The notes: generated from the sequence alone by a model not told the origin. A stretch of DNA of 64,000 bases from Mycolicibacterium flavescens (GCF_001722335.1 NZ_MIHA01000008.1:124001-188000), one strand, 5' to 3'. Shown: positions 23,565-32,096, numbered from the stretch's first letter. Numbers and translations are program-made.

Positions 23565-24584
23565 ATGTCGGACCAACTCGCCGAATTCGCGCCGTTGCGG
23601 ATCAAACGCGTCGTGCGCGAAACCCGCGACGCGGTATCGCTGGTGCTCGACGTCCCCGAGGGCTGTTCGGACCGCTTCCGGTACCGGGCCGGGCAGTTCC
23701 TGACGCTTCGGGTGCAGGTCGGCGCCGACCAGCATCAACGGTGCTACTCGATGTCGTCGTCCCCGCACCTCGGTGAGGACCTGCGGATCACCGTCAAGCG
23801 CGACCCCGGCGGTGTGGTCTCGAACTGGTTGAACGACACCGCGACCGAGGGCGCGGAGATCCACGCGGCACCGCCGGACGGGCGGTTCGTGCTCGGCGAC
23901 GACGAACGCGACATCGTCGCATTCGCCGGTGGCAGCGGCATCACACCGATCTTCTCGCTGATCGGGTCGGCGCTCGCCGGTGCCGGGCGGAGTGTGCGGT
24001 TGTTCTACGCCAATCGCGGACGCGAATCGGTCATCTTCGGTGCGGCGTTGACCGCGCTGGCCGAGGCGAACCCGGACCGGCTGACCGTGGTACACCACTT
24101 CGACGAGGAGTCCGGCGTCGTCACGCCCGGCGCGGTCGAGGCGTTCGTCGACACCGCCGCCGATGTGGACTACTTCATCTGCGGCCCCGGGCCGTTCATG
24201 GACACCGTGGCCGACGCGTTGCTGGACCGCGGTGTCGCGCGCGAGCGGGTGCATCTGGAGCGGTTCCAGGTGGAGCCGGCGTCCGCCGACGCCGTCGAGG
24301 CCGCCGAGCAGACCGAAGAGATCATCATCGAACTGGACCGTAAGAAGATCACCGCGCCGTACCGGGCCGGCAACACGCTGCTGCAGACCGCGCGGATCGC
24401 GGGGCTGCGCGCCCCGTCATCGTGCGAGACCGGTTCCTGCGGAACGTGTATGGCCCGGCTCGAGTCGGGGAGCGCGCGCATGCTCAACAACGACGCGCTC
24501 GACGACGACGATGTGGCCGAAGGGTGGGTGCTGACGTGCCAGTCGCTGCCGACGAGCCGGTCGGTCCACATGGTCTACGAGTAG
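23565..24584 (+). CDS. ferredoxin reductase of Rieske oxygenase (KshB-like)
   Basis: 339 residues. Order: FAD-binding domain (RYRAGQFLTLRV, RCYSMSSSP), NAD(P)-binding domain (FAGGSGITPIFSLI near 130) and a C-terminal plant-type [2Fe-2S] domain (CETGSCGTCMARL, later TCQS). This FNR-ferredoxin fusion is the type that feeds electrons to KshA-like Rieske oxygenases, and it lies between the two oxygenase operons. ATG 23565 is preferred because a -10 element lies 7 nt upstream; GTG 23556 is in frame. No sterol-ring specificity can be claimed. Confidence 0.92.
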   Translation: MSDQLAEFAPLRIKRVVRETRDAVSLVLDVPEGCSDRFRYRAGQFLTLRVQVGADQHQRCYSMSSSPHLGEDLRITVKRDPGGVVSNWLNDTATEGAEIHAAPPDGRFVLGDDERDIVAFAGGSGITPIFSLIGSALAGAGRSVRLFYANRGRESVIFGAALTALAEANPDRLTVVHHFDEESGVVTPGAVEAFVDTAADVDYFICGPGPFMDTVADALLDRGVARERVHLERFQVEPASADAVEAAEQTEEIIIELDRKKITAPYRAGNTLLQTARIAGLRAPSSCETGSCGTCMARLESGSARMLNNDALDDDDVAEGWVLTCQSLPTSRSVHMVYE

Positions 24585-24586
24585 AG

Positions 24587-24617
24587 GTGGTTGATGTGAC
24601 GTGGTCGTTGATATGAC
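24587..24617 (+). repeat. short tandem direct repeat
   Basis: GTGGTTGATGTGAC is followed directly by GTGGTCGTTGATATGAC, a duplicated 14-17 bp unit filling the 45-bp gap between the reductase and SDR genes. Role unknown. Confidence 0.4.
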
Positions 24618-24629
24618 GGGGTCGGATCG

Positions 24630-25373
24630 ATGAGCCGGGTCGCGGTGGTGACCGGCGGCGCGTCGGGCATGGGTGAGGCGACGTGCCACGAACTCGGCAG
24701 GCGCGGGCACAAGGTGGCGGTGCTCGACCTCAACGGCGACGCCGCGCAACGCGTCGCCGAAGAACTTCGGGCCGAGGGCGTCTCGGCGCTCGGGGTCGCG
24801 GTCGACGTGAGCGACCGGGCCACGGTCGAGGAGGCGTTCGCCAAGGTCCGCTCCGACCTCGGCCCGGTGCACATCCTGGTCACCAGCGCGGGCGCGGTGG
24901 ACTGGGCACCGTTCACCGACATCACGCCGCAGGCGTGGCAGCGGTTGGTCGACGTGAACCTGACCGGGACATTCCACTGCTGTCAGGTCGCAGTGCCCGA
25001 CATGCTCGCCGCCGGTTGGGGCCGCATCGTGATGATCTCGTCGTCGAGCGCCCAGCGCGGCTCCCCGAAGATGGCGCACTACGCGGCGTCCAAGGGCGCA
25101 CTGCTGTCGTTGACCAAATCCCTTGCCCGCGAATACGGCCCGGCCGGGATCACGGTGAACAACATCCCGCCCTCGGCGATCGAGACCCCGATGCAGCATG
25201 CGGGTCAGGCGGCCGGACACCTGCCGTCCAACGAGCAGATGGCCGCGACCGTTCCGGTCGGCCACCTCGGCACCGGCGACGACATCGCCGCGGCCGTCGG
25301 GTTCCTGTGCTCAGAGGAGGCCGGTTTCATCACCGGCCAGATCCTCGGCGTCAACGGCGGGTCGGTGCTGTGA
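24630..25373 (+). CDS. SDR family oxidoreductase
   Basis: 247 residues. VVTGGASGMGEATC at the N-terminus, SAGAV, the Ser in MISSSSAQRG, Tyr-x3-Lys in YAASKGA and IPPSAIETPM, ending FITGQILGVNGG. Closely related to the SDR at 56250, sharing GRIV(M/N)ISSSS and ITGQILGVNGG. It lies between the reductase and the second Rieske gene on the same strand. It probably oxidises a hydroxylated intermediate (dihydrodiol or secondary alcohol) from the oxygenases, which is inference from context. Confidence 0.9.
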   Translation: MSRVAVVTGGASGMGEATCHELGRRGHKVAVLDLNGDAAQRVAEELRAEGVSALGVAVDVSDRATVEEAFAKVRSDLGPVHILVTSAGAVDWAPFTDITPQAWQRLVDVNLTGTFHCCQVAVPDMLAAGWGRIVMISSSSAQRGSPKMAHYAASKGALLSLTKSLAREYGPAGITVNNIPPSAIETPMQHAGQAAGHLPSNEQMAATVPVGHLGTGDDIAAAVGFLCSEEAGFITGQILGVNGGSVL

Positions 25374-25412
25374 CCTGCTCGCTCAAACACCAACCACGAC
25401 ACGGAGGTTCGC

Positions 25413-26684
25413 ATGGGAAAGTGGCCTAAGCCGGCAGAGGGCAGCTGGACCGAGCACTATCCGCAACTGGGTACCGGTCCGATCTCGTTCCGCGACTCGA
25501 TTTCGCCGGACTTCTACGAGCTCGAACGCGAGGCGGTCTTCAAGCGCGCCTGGCTCAACGTGGCCCGCGTCGAGGAACTGCCGCGCGTGGGCAGCTACCT
25601 GACCAAGGAGATCGAGGTCGCCAAGACGTCGGTGATCGTGGTCCGCGGCAAGGACCAGCAGATCCGCGCCTTCCACAACGTCTGCCGGCACCGCGGAAAC
25701 AAGCTGGTGTGGAACGACTTTCCCGACGAGGAGATCAAGGGCACCTGCCGGCAGTTCACCTGCAAGTACCACGGGTGGCGCTACGACCTCAAGGGTGACC
25801 TGACGTTCGTGCAGCAGGAGGGCGAGTTCTTCAACCTGGACAGTTCGCGGTACGGCCTCAAGCCGGTGCAGTGCGACGTCTGGAACGGGTTCATCTTCAT
25901 CAACTTCGACCCCGAACCCCGGTGGAGCCTGCGCGAATTCCTCGGCCCGATGATCACCGCGCTCGACGACTACCCGTTCGAGCTGATGACCGAGCGCTAC
26001 GAGTTCGAGGCGCGCAACAACAGCAACTGGAAGATCTTCGCCGACGCGTTCCAGGAGTACTACCACGTGCCGTCGCTGCACTCCCAGCAGGTGCCCAGCG
26101 CGGTGCGGCAGCCGAACGCGACGTTCGAGTGCGGCCACTTCCAGATCGACGGACCGCACCGGCTGGTGTCGACCGCGGGCACCCGGCGCTGGCTGCTCGA
26201 CCCGGAGTACATGTACCCCGTCGAACGGGTCACGCGCAGTGGGCTCGTCGGCCCGTGGCGCACTCCGGAGACACACCAGTCGGCCGGCCTGAACCCCGGC
26301 GGGATCGAACCGTGGGGCATCACCAACTTCCAGATCTTCCCGAACCTGGAGATCCTGATCTACCACGGGTGGTACCTGCTGTACCGGTACTGGCCGACGT
26401 CGCACAACACCCACAAGTTCGAGGCGTACAACGCTTTTCACCCCGCGCGCACCGTGCGTGAACGCGTCGAGCACGAGGTCGCGTCGGTGGTGCTCAAGGA
26501 GTTCGCGCTGCAGGACGCCGGGATGCTCGGCGGCACCCAGGCCGCGCTGGAGTACGGCCTGGACGAGCCGATCGTCGACGACTACCCGCTCAGCGACCAG
26601 GAGATCCTGGTGCGGCACCTCCGCCACGAGGCCGTCAAGTGGGTCGAGCAGTACAAGGCCGAGCGTTCCCCGGTGGGGGTGTGA
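25413..26684 (+). CDS. Rieske non-heme iron oxygenase, alpha subunit (copy 2)
   Basis: 423 residues, paralogue of 19013 with the same N-terminus (PKPAEGSWTEHYPQLGT). Rieske ligands NVCRHRGN and CKYHGWRYD, iron site DAFQEYYHVPSLH. The loop before the Rieske motif is short (VVRGKDQQIRAFHN), so it lacks the extra residues of copy 1. ATG 25413 follows ACGGAGG. It is followed by its own small acidic protein gene 1 nt later. The duplicated pair suggests two oxygenation steps or two substrates. Confidence 0.93.
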   Translation: MGKWPKPAEGSWTEHYPQLGTGPISFRDSISPDFYELEREAVFKRAWLNVARVEELPRVGSYLTKEIEVAKTSVIVVRGKDQQIRAFHNVCRHRGNKLVWNDFPDEEIKGTCRQFTCKYHGWRYDLKGDLTFVQQEGEFFNLDSSRYGLKPVQCDVWNGFIFINFDPEPRWSLREFLGPMITALDDYPFELMTERYEFEARNNSNWKIFADAFQEYYHVPSLHSQQVPSAVRQPNATFECGHFQIDGPHRLVSTAGTRRWLLDPEYMYPVERVTRSGLVGPWRTPETHQSAGLNPGGIEPWGITNFQIFPNLEILIYHGWYLLYRYWPTSHNTHKFEAYNAFHPARTVRERVEHEVASVVLKEFALQDAGMLGGTQAALEYGLDEPIVDDYPLSDQEILVRHLRHEAVKWVEQYKAERSPVGV

Positions 26685-26685
26685 C

Positions 26686-27015
26686 ATGGCGCGGCTGCCC
26701 GATGCGTTCGCAGAATTCGAGTCGTTCGCCGAGAAGTGGTGTCTGCCAACCGAAGCCGAGCGGTGGGCGACTCGGATGGCGACCCCGATGTCGGAGATCC
26801 GCGAGTTCTACGACGCGTTCACACCGCGGTTCGAGGAGGCGATCGACTACTGCGACAAGTTCCCGCTCGACGACCTGCCCGAGGACGTGCTGAACCTGCT
26901 GCACCTCGTCTACTCGATGATCATGGTGTCGATGGCCGTCGAGGTGTTCGGTACCCAGAAACCCGCCGACTCCGCCGACGCGGTGATGAACCGCGTCAGC
27001 GCGCCGGTGCCATGA
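26686..27015 (+). CDS. small acidic protein paired with Rieske oxygenase (copy 2)
   Basis: 109 residues from ATG 26686, one nt after the oxygenase stop. The central block CDKFPLDDLPEDVLNLLHLVYSMI matches the copy at 20329 almost residue for residue, including AYCDKF/DYCDKF. The conserved single Cys and the LPEDVLNL motif are good probes for the family. Unknown function; accessory subunit proposed. Confidence 0.8.
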   Translation: MARLPDAFAEFESFAEKWCLPTEAERWATRMATPMSEIREFYDAFTPRFEEAIDYCDKFPLDDLPEDVLNLLHLVYSMIMVSMAVEVFGTQKPADSADAVMNRVSAPVP

Positions 27016-27031
27016 CGAAGGAGACGACACC

Positions 27032-27877
27032 GTGAGCCTGCTCACCATCAACAAGCTCACCGCATCGGTGGGCGCGGAGGTGACCGACGTCGACTCCGAG
27101 GCGCTGGCCCACGACGACGCGCTGGGCGGCGCCATCCTGGATGCGTTGGAGGACAACGGCGTACTGGTGTTCCCCCGGCTGGGCCTGACGCCCGAGGCGC
27201 AGGTGGCGTTCTGCCGTCGCCTCGGCGAGATCGACCACTCCTCGGACGGACACCACCCGGTCGCCGGCATCTACCCGGTCACACTCGACAAGTCCAAGAA
27301 CTCGTCGGCGGCCTACCTGAGGGCCACCTTCGACTGGCACATCGACGGGTGCACGCCCACCAACGACGAGTGCCCGCAGAAGGCGACGGTGCTCTCAGCC
27401 AAGCAGGTCGCCGAGACCGGTGGCGAAACCGAGTTCGCGAACTCCTACGCGGCCTACGAGGCGTTCAGTGACGAGGAGAAGGAACGCTTCGGGGCGCTGC
27501 GCGTCGTGCACTCGCTGGAGGCCTCCCAGCGCAGGGTCAACCCGGATCCGTCACCGGAGCTGGTGGCCCAGTGGCGGTCGCGGCCCACCCACGAGCACCC
27601 TCTGGTGTGGACGCACCGCAGCGGCCGCAAGTCGCTGGTGCTCGGTGCGTCGGCGGACTACGTCGTCGGCATGGACCTCGAGGAGGGCCGCGCTTTGCTG
27701 GCCGAACTGCTCGACCGCGCCACCGAGCCGCACCTGGTCTACCGCCACCGCTGGTCGGTCGGCGACACGGTCATCTGGGACAACAACGGGGTGCTGCACC
27801 GTGCCGCGCCGTACGACCCGGACTCGCCGCGCGAGATGCTGCGCACCACGGTGCTCGGCGACGAACCCATCCAATGA
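27032..27877 (+). CDS. TauD/TfdA-type Fe(II)/2-oxoglutarate dioxygenase
   Basis: 281 residues from GTG 27032. The iron ligands are visible: His and Asp in FDWHIDGC near residue 105 and the distal His in WDNNGVLHRAAPYD near 255, with the 2-oxoglutarate-binding Arg in MLRTTVLGD. It catalyses hydroxylation with 2-oxoglutarate and O2; the substrate is unknown. It is the last gene of the run starting at 23565 or 24630 and is followed by a strong hairpin. Confidence 0.9.
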   Translation: MSLLTINKLTASVGAEVTDVDSEALAHDDALGGAILDALEDNGVLVFPRLGLTPEAQVAFCRRLGEIDHSSDGHHPVAGIYPVTLDKSKNSSAAYLRATFDWHIDGCTPTNDECPQKATVLSAKQVAETGGETEFANSYAAYEAFSDEEKERFGALRVVHSLEASQRRVNPDPSPELVAQWRSRPTHEHPLVWTHRSGRKSLVLGASADYVVGMDLEEGRALLAELLDRATEPHLVYRHRWSVGDTVIWDNNGVLHRAAPYDPDSPREMLRTTVLGDEPIQ

Positions 27878-27879
27878 GC

Positions 27880-27928
27880 GGTTTCGGTGCGCTGCCGATC
27901 GCTGGTCGACCGGCAGCGCCCCGAAACC
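27880..27928. terminator. strong hairpin after dioxygenase gene
   Basis: GGTTTCGGTGCGCTGCCG pairs with CGGCAGCGCCCCGAAACC at 17 of 18 positions around a 13-nt loop. It begins 2 nt after the stop codon, with no T-tract. Its ends (GGTTTCGG/CCGAAACC) resemble the 48-bp repeat at 2062. Confidence 0.7.
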
Positions 27929-27986
27929 ACCCGCTGGGCGCTCGTTGACGGCGACGTGCGATTATGGAAATCTGATAACCAGATAT

Positions 27987-28001
27987 GAGAATCACGTTCT
28001 C
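27987..28001. promoter_or_regulatory. GAGAA-N5-TTCTC operator candidate (P450 operon)
   Basis: GAGAATCACGTTCTC, exact half-sites with a 5-nt spacer, centred about 38 nt before the P450 ATG. Matching sites stand at 43556, 43679 and 56994. Confidence 0.6.
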
Positions 28002-28031
28002 GTGATTTGAGATCGTCGAAACGGAGGGCGC

Positions 28032-29330
28032 ATGGCCGAGGACCTCACCGAGGACATGACCAAGGTCGACTTCTTCCGGGATGGACGTCTGACCGACGAC
28101 CCGTACCCGTTCTACGAGGCGCTGCGCAACAAATGCCCGGTGAGCCGCGAAGACCACTACGGCGTGACGATGGTAACCGGCTGGCAGGAGGCCGTCGACG
28201 TCTACAACGACGCCGAGACGTTCTCGTCGTGCATCTCGGTCACCGGTCCGTTCCCCGGCTTCCCGGTGCCCCTGGAAGGTGACGACGTCACCGACCTGAT
28301 CATCGAGCACCGCGACGAGATCCCGTTCAGCGACCAGTTGCCGACGCTGGATCCGCCGACGCACACCAACCACCGCGCCCTGCTGATGCGGCTGCTCACG
28401 CCCAAGCGCCTCAAGGAGAACGAGGACGCGATGTGGCATCTTGCCGACGAGATCCTCGACGACTTCCTGGCCCCGGGACAGGGGGAGTTCATCAAGGGGT
28501 TCGCCGGCCCGTTCACGTTGCGGGTGATCGCCGACCTGCTCGGCGTGCCGGACGAGGACCGCGCCGAACTGCTCGAGCGGCTGGCGCGCGGCACCCACGG
28601 CGGCGGGCTCGGCAATGCCGACAAGACGCTGACCAAGACCCCGATGGAGTACCTCTACGAGGTGTTCGCCGAGTACGTGGAGGACCGGCGGCGCGAACCG
28701 CGCGACGACGTGCTGACCGGGCTGGCCACCGCGACTTTCCCGGACGGAACCGTGCCCGAGGTCGCCGACGTGGTGCGGGTGGCCACCAACGTGTTCTCGG
28801 CCGGGCAGGAGACGACGGTGCGGCTGCTCTCCACCGCGCTGAAGGTGATGGGCGACCAGCCGGACATTCAGCGCAAGCTGCGCGACGACCGCAGCCTGCT
28901 GCCGAACTTCATCGAGGAGTGCCTGCGCATCGAGAGCCCCGTCAAGGGCGACTTCCGGCTGTCGCGGGTGCCGACGACGATCGGGGACCAACCGCTCGGC
29001 GCCGGCTGCACGGTGATGGTGATCAACGGTGCGGCGAACCGGGATCCGCGCCGCTTCGAGGATCCCGACAGTTTCGACCCGGAGCGCAAGAACGCCCGCC
29101 AGCATCTGGCGTTCGGGCGCGGCATCCACAGCTGCCCCGGTGCGCCGCTGGCCCGCGCCGAAACCCGCGTCGGGCTGGAGCGGTTGCTGGACCGCACCAC
29201 CGACATCCGGATCAGCGAGGCCCACCACGGCCCGGCCGGGCAGCGCCGCTACGACTACATCCCGACCTACATCCTGCGGGGGTTGACCGAGTTGCACCTG
29301 GAGTTCGACGTCATCGCGGGTGATGCCTGA
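28032..29330 (+). CDS. cytochrome P450
   Basis: 432 residues. I-helix SAGQETTVRLL, K-helix EECLRIE and heme segment FGRGIHSCPGAPLARAE. ATG 28032 follows CGGAGGGCGC. It is related to the P450 at 2932. It overlaps the ferredoxin gene by 1 nt, so its electron donor is encoded next to it, and a DUF1330-like gene follows. The operon is probably controlled through the palindrome at 27987. Confidence 0.94.
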   Translation: MAEDLTEDMTKVDFFRDGRLTDDPYPFYEALRNKCPVSREDHYGVTMVTGWQEAVDVYNDAETFSSCISVTGPFPGFPVPLEGDDVTDLIIEHRDEIPFSDQLPTLDPPTHTNHRALLMRLLTPKRLKENEDAMWHLADEILDDFLAPGQGEFIKGFAGPFTLRVIADLLGVPDEDRAELLERLARGTHGGGLGNADKTLTKTPMEYLYEVFAEYVEDRRREPRDDVLTGLATATFPDGTVPEVADVVRVATNVFSAGQETTVRLLSTALKVMGDQPDIQRKLRDDRSLLPNFIEECLRIESPVKGDFRLSRVPTTIGDQPLGAGCTVMVINGAANRDPRRFEDPDSFDPERKNARQHLAFGRGIHSCPGAPLARAETRVGLERLLDRTTDIRISEAHHGPAGQRRYDYIPTYILRGLTELHLEFDVIAGDA

Positions 29331-29521
29331 TGAAGGTCACCGTCGACGAGGACCGTTGCGCGGGGCACGGCATGTGCCTGACGCTGTGCCCGGAGGTGTT
29401 CGAGCTCAGCGACGACGGGTGGGCCGTCGCGAGCCCCGAAGAGGTGCCGGCGGGCCTGGAATCCGCCGCACGCGATGCCATCGCAAACTGTCCCGAACGA
29501 GCGATCCGCGAAATCGACTGA
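29330..29521 (+). CDS. P450-type ferredoxin (CxxHxxC...CP)
   Basis: 63 residues. The cluster motif is C-A-G-H-G-M-C, with the last ligand in NCPERAI, the pattern of actinobacterial 3Fe-4S (or 4Fe-4S) P450 ferredoxins; the variable central residue is His. There is an additional Cys in TLCPEVF. It transfers electrons to the P450 encoded immediately upstream. Confidence 0.92.
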   Translation: MKVTVDEDRCAGHGMCLTLCPEVFELSDDGWAVASPEEVPAGLESAARDAIANCPERAIREID

Positions 29522-29537
29522 CAACAAAGGAGTTTCA

Positions 29538-29825
29538 ATGGCCAAGGCGTACATCCTCATCACCGAGGACATCAAGGATCCCGAAGGCATGGGCGAGTAC
29601 GCCAAGCTGGCGAGCCAGACCATGGCCAGCGCGACGCTGCTCGCCTTCGACCAGAAGGCCGAGGTGATCGAGGGCACCTGGCACGGCACGCAGACGGTGC
29701 TGCTGGAGTTCGAGTCCGAGGAGGCCGCCAAGGCCTGGTACTACTCGGATGAATATCAGGCCGCCGCGAAGCTGCGTCAGGCCGCCGCGGACTGCAACGG
29801 CGTCATCCTGCACGGCCTGGGCTGA
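29538..29825 (+). CDS. DUF1330-like protein
   Basis: 95 residues from ATG 29538 with AAAGGAG upstream. Ferredoxin-like alpha/beta (dimeric barrel) sequence pattern: AYILITEDIKDPEGMGEYAKLA at the N-terminus, FDQKAEVIEGTWHG in the middle and WYYSDEYQAAAKLRQAAADC near the end, as in DUF1330/EthD-type proteins. Such proteins often bind or process small catabolic intermediates. Third gene of the P450 operon; ends before the hairpin repeat at 29846. Confidence 0.85.
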   Translation: MAKAYILITEDIKDPEGMGEYAKLASQTMASATLLAFDQKAEVIEGTWHGTQTVLLEFESEEAAKAWYYSDEYQAAAKLRQAAADCNGVILHGLG

Positions 29826-29845
29826 CCCCCACCCTCAATTTTTTG

Positions 29846-29907
29846 GCGCGAGCAGACGCAAAGTGCCCCGAAATCGCGGGTTATAGGGTCACTTTGCGTC
29901 TGCTCGG
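29846..29907. repeat. 60-bp hairpin repeat, copy 4
   Basis: GCGAGCAGACGCAAAGTG and CACTTTGCGTCTGCTCGGC form an 18-bp stem, loop CCCCGAAATCGCGGG and on. It is preceded by a T-run (AATTTTTTGG), so it may be an efficient bidirectional terminator between the convergent genes. Confidence 0.82.
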
Positions 29908-29914
29908 CAGCGTT

Positions 29915-30694
29915 TTAGTGGGGCTGCAACGGGCCGGTGGGCGTCGTCGTGGCGGCATGGACGAGCAACTCGGCCAACTCCCGCGGGCGACTCAAAAACG
30001 GTGAGTGCGACGTGTCGATGGTCAACTGCTCGACGCCGAGGCGACGCGTCACGGTGTCGGCAAGCCACTGCGGCATCGACCGGTCCTGAAGGCACCGGAT
30101 GAAACTGCGCGGCAGATCGGCGGCCCAGAACCGCGGCACCGACACCGGCGTGACCGTGGTGTCGCCGAAGCGCTCCGGGCCGAGGCGTTCGAACGCCCAC
30201 CGCGCGGTCGCCTCGTCGCAGTCGTGATAGAAGTACCGCCACGCCCCTTCGAAGTCGGCGAACCACATCGCCCCGTCGTCGTCGAACTTCAGGTAGCTCA
30301 ACATCTCTCCGACATCGGCGTCGAAATCCTCGCCGAGTTCCTGCTCGTCGTCGCGCATCGCCATCGCCTCGGGATAGGTCCGGCCCTCGCGGGGCAGCGC
30401 GGCCGCCAGGTAGACGACGTGTCGCACCAACCCGGGCGCGGCGTCGGCGGCCAGCGTCGCGTCGAAGCCGCCACCCGAATGGCCGACCAGCACACTCGGT
30501 TCCGCAGCGCCGGCGTTCAGCGCGGACACGATCGCGTCGCGACGGTTGGCCAGCGTCGACTCCTCGTCGACCCGTGCGCCGTGCCCGGGCAGGTCCACCG
30601 CGACCGCATCGTGGCCCATCGCGGTCAGTTCGCTGATCGTGCGATCCCAGCACCACGCGGCGTGAAATCCGCCGTGTACGAGAACGAACCGCAT
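29915..30694 (-). CDS. alpha/beta hydrolase
   Basis: 259 residues. MRFVLVHGGFHAAWCWDRTI (oxyanion HG), nucleophile elbow VGHSGGGFDA around residue 70 and the late His in IDTSHSPFLSRP. This resembles the esterase/HNL (hydroxynitrile lyase) branch of the fold. It overlaps the P450 stop by 1 nt and ends the long reverse operon from 39255. It likely hydrolyses an ester or thioester intermediate; reaction not determinable. Confidence 0.9.
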   Translation of the reverse strand: MRFVLVHGGFHAAWCWDRTISELTAMGHDAVAVDLPGHGARVDEESTLANRRDAIVSALNAGAAEPSVLVGHSGGGFDATLAADAAPGLVRHVVYLAAALPREGRTYPEAMAMRDDEQELGEDFDADVGEMLSYLKFDDDGAMWFADFEGAWRYFYHDCDEATARWAFERLGPERFGDTTVTPVSVPRFWAADLPRSFIRCLQDRSMPQWLADTVTRRLGVEQLTIDTSHSPFLSRPRELAELLVHAATTTPTGPLQPH

Positions 30695-31899
30695 CAGCTC
30701 AATTTGCGGACCGGCACGTGCGACCATCCCGCGACGTTCTGCATCGCGACCCGTCGGCAGTCGTCCCACAGCACCTCGTAGTGCGGGATCAGGTCGAGCA
30801 GCCGTTCGAGCGCGATCGCCGTCTCCATCCTGGCCAACGCCGCACCGAGGCAGCTGTGGATGCCGTAACCGAAACCCAGGTTCTGCGCCTCGGTGCGGTT
30901 GCGGTCGATGTCGAAAGTGTCCGGGTCGGTGAACGCCTCCGGGTCGCGGTGCGCCGAAGCCTGAAGCAGGAACACCGGCTTGCCCTCGGGGATCGTCACA
31001 CCGTGCAACTCGACGTCGCGCATCGACCGCCGGACGTTGTAGTGCACCGGTGGTTCGTAGCGCAGCAGTTCCTCCACCGCGGCCGGAATCTTGCTGCGGT
31101 CGTCGAGCAGCTTCTGCCACTGCTCGGGGTTGCGCGCAAAAGTGACCGCCGCGTTGCCAACCAGCTTGGTGACGGTCTCCGCACCAGCACCACCGAGAAG
31201 CGTTGCGAAACCGGCGATCTCGAAGTCGTCCAGTGACTCCACCTCGCCGTCCTCGCGGGTGATCTCCGCGGCCACCAGTCGGCTGAACATGTCGTCCTGC
31301 GGGTTGGCGCGCCGCTCCTGGATCAGTTGGAAGTACAGGCCCATGGCTTCGCCGATGGCCTGCATACCCTCTTCGGACATATCGACCTGGCCGGGCTCGC
31401 GATGCAGCGACTTGTCCACCCATTCCCGGACCTGCTGGCGGTGCTCTTCGGGCACGCCCAACATCTGGGTGATGACCTCGACCGGGAAGAACGCCGAGAA
31501 GTCGGCGACGACGTCGAAGTGGGCGGGGTCGGCGTTGGCGAGGTACCGGTCGATGGTCTCGGTCACCATCGGCCGCATCGCCTCGATCGCGCGGGGGGTG
31601 AACACCTTGTTCACCAGGCTGCGCATGTGGCGATGTTCGGGCGGATCCATCAGGATGATCATCTTCGCCGGCATCGGCTCGTCAGAGCGGATGGTCGCCA
31701 GATCCAGACCGTACGCCGACGAGTAGGTCGCGAAGTCCTTGTACGCCGCCGCGACGTCCTCATGCCGCGACAACGCGTAGAAGTCCAGTTCCTCGTTGTA
31801 GTAGACCGGCGCTTCCTCACGCAGCCGTCGGTAGATCTCCCACGGCCCGTCGAAATACTCCTGCGAGAGCGGGTCGAAGACCAGTTTCGATGTGGTCAT
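30694..31899 (-). CDS. cytochrome P450
   Basis: 401 residues starting MTTSKLVFDPLSQEYF. I-helix GGAGAETVTKLVG, K-helix EELLRYE, heme segment FGYGIHSCLGAALARME. It is coupled to the ferredoxin upstream by an ATGA overlap. Close paralogue of the P450 at 32189, from which it is separated by the ferredoxin and a tandem repeat, so a local gene duplication is evident. Confidence 0.94.
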   Translation of the reverse strand: MTTSKLVFDPLSQEYFDGPWEIYRRLREEAPVYYNEELDFYALSRHEDVAAAYKDFATYSSAYGLDLATIRSDEPMPAKMIILMDPPEHRHMRSLVNKVFTPRAIEAMRPMVTETIDRYLANADPAHFDVVADFSAFFPVEVITQMLGVPEEHRQQVREWVDKSLHREPGQVDMSEEGMQAIGEAMGLYFQLIQERRANPQDDMFSRLVAAEITREDGEVESLDDFEIAGFATLLGGAGAETVTKLVGNAAVTFARNPEQWQKLLDDRSKIPAAVEELLRYEPPVHYNVRRSMRDVELHGVTIPEGKPVFLLQASAHRDPEAFTDPDTFDIDRNRTEAQNLGFGYGIHSCLGAALARMETAIALERLLDLIPHYEVLWDDCRRVAMQNVAGWSHVPVRKLS

Positions 31900-32096
31900 G
31901 CGTCTTCGATCGAGATTGCCTGGCGGGGGCACTGGCGCACCGCTTCCCTGACCTGCTGCTCGTTCTCCGGAGTCACTTCCTCCTGCAGCACGTGCAGGTA
32001 GTCCTCGTCATCGAGATCGAACACCTCGGGGATGATGCCCATGCACACCCCGTTGCTCTCACAGAGCCCGAAGTCCACCACGATCTTCTGTGTCAT
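31896..32096 (-). CDS. P450-type ferredoxin (CxxNxxC...CP)
   Basis: 66 residues, MTQKIVVDFGLC. Cluster motif C-E-S-N-G-V-C and QCPRQAI; the variable residue is Asn. It stands between two P450 genes and can serve both. Its start region has been amplified: the 32-bp tandem units upstream each carry ATGACACAG preceded by GAGGAGCGGAGCGGGA, so two extra ATGs precede the real start. Confidence 0.9.
   Translation of the reverse strand: MTQKIVVDFGLCESNGVCMGIIPEVFDLDDEDYLHVLQEEVTPENEQQVREAVRQCPRQAISIEDA

Noticed and set aside
19013..27015. Naming the oxygenase and reductase kshA/kshB
   Set aside because: The reductase has the KshB domain order, but the oxygenases do not show clear KshA-specific sequence and no other steroid-ring gene is adjacent.
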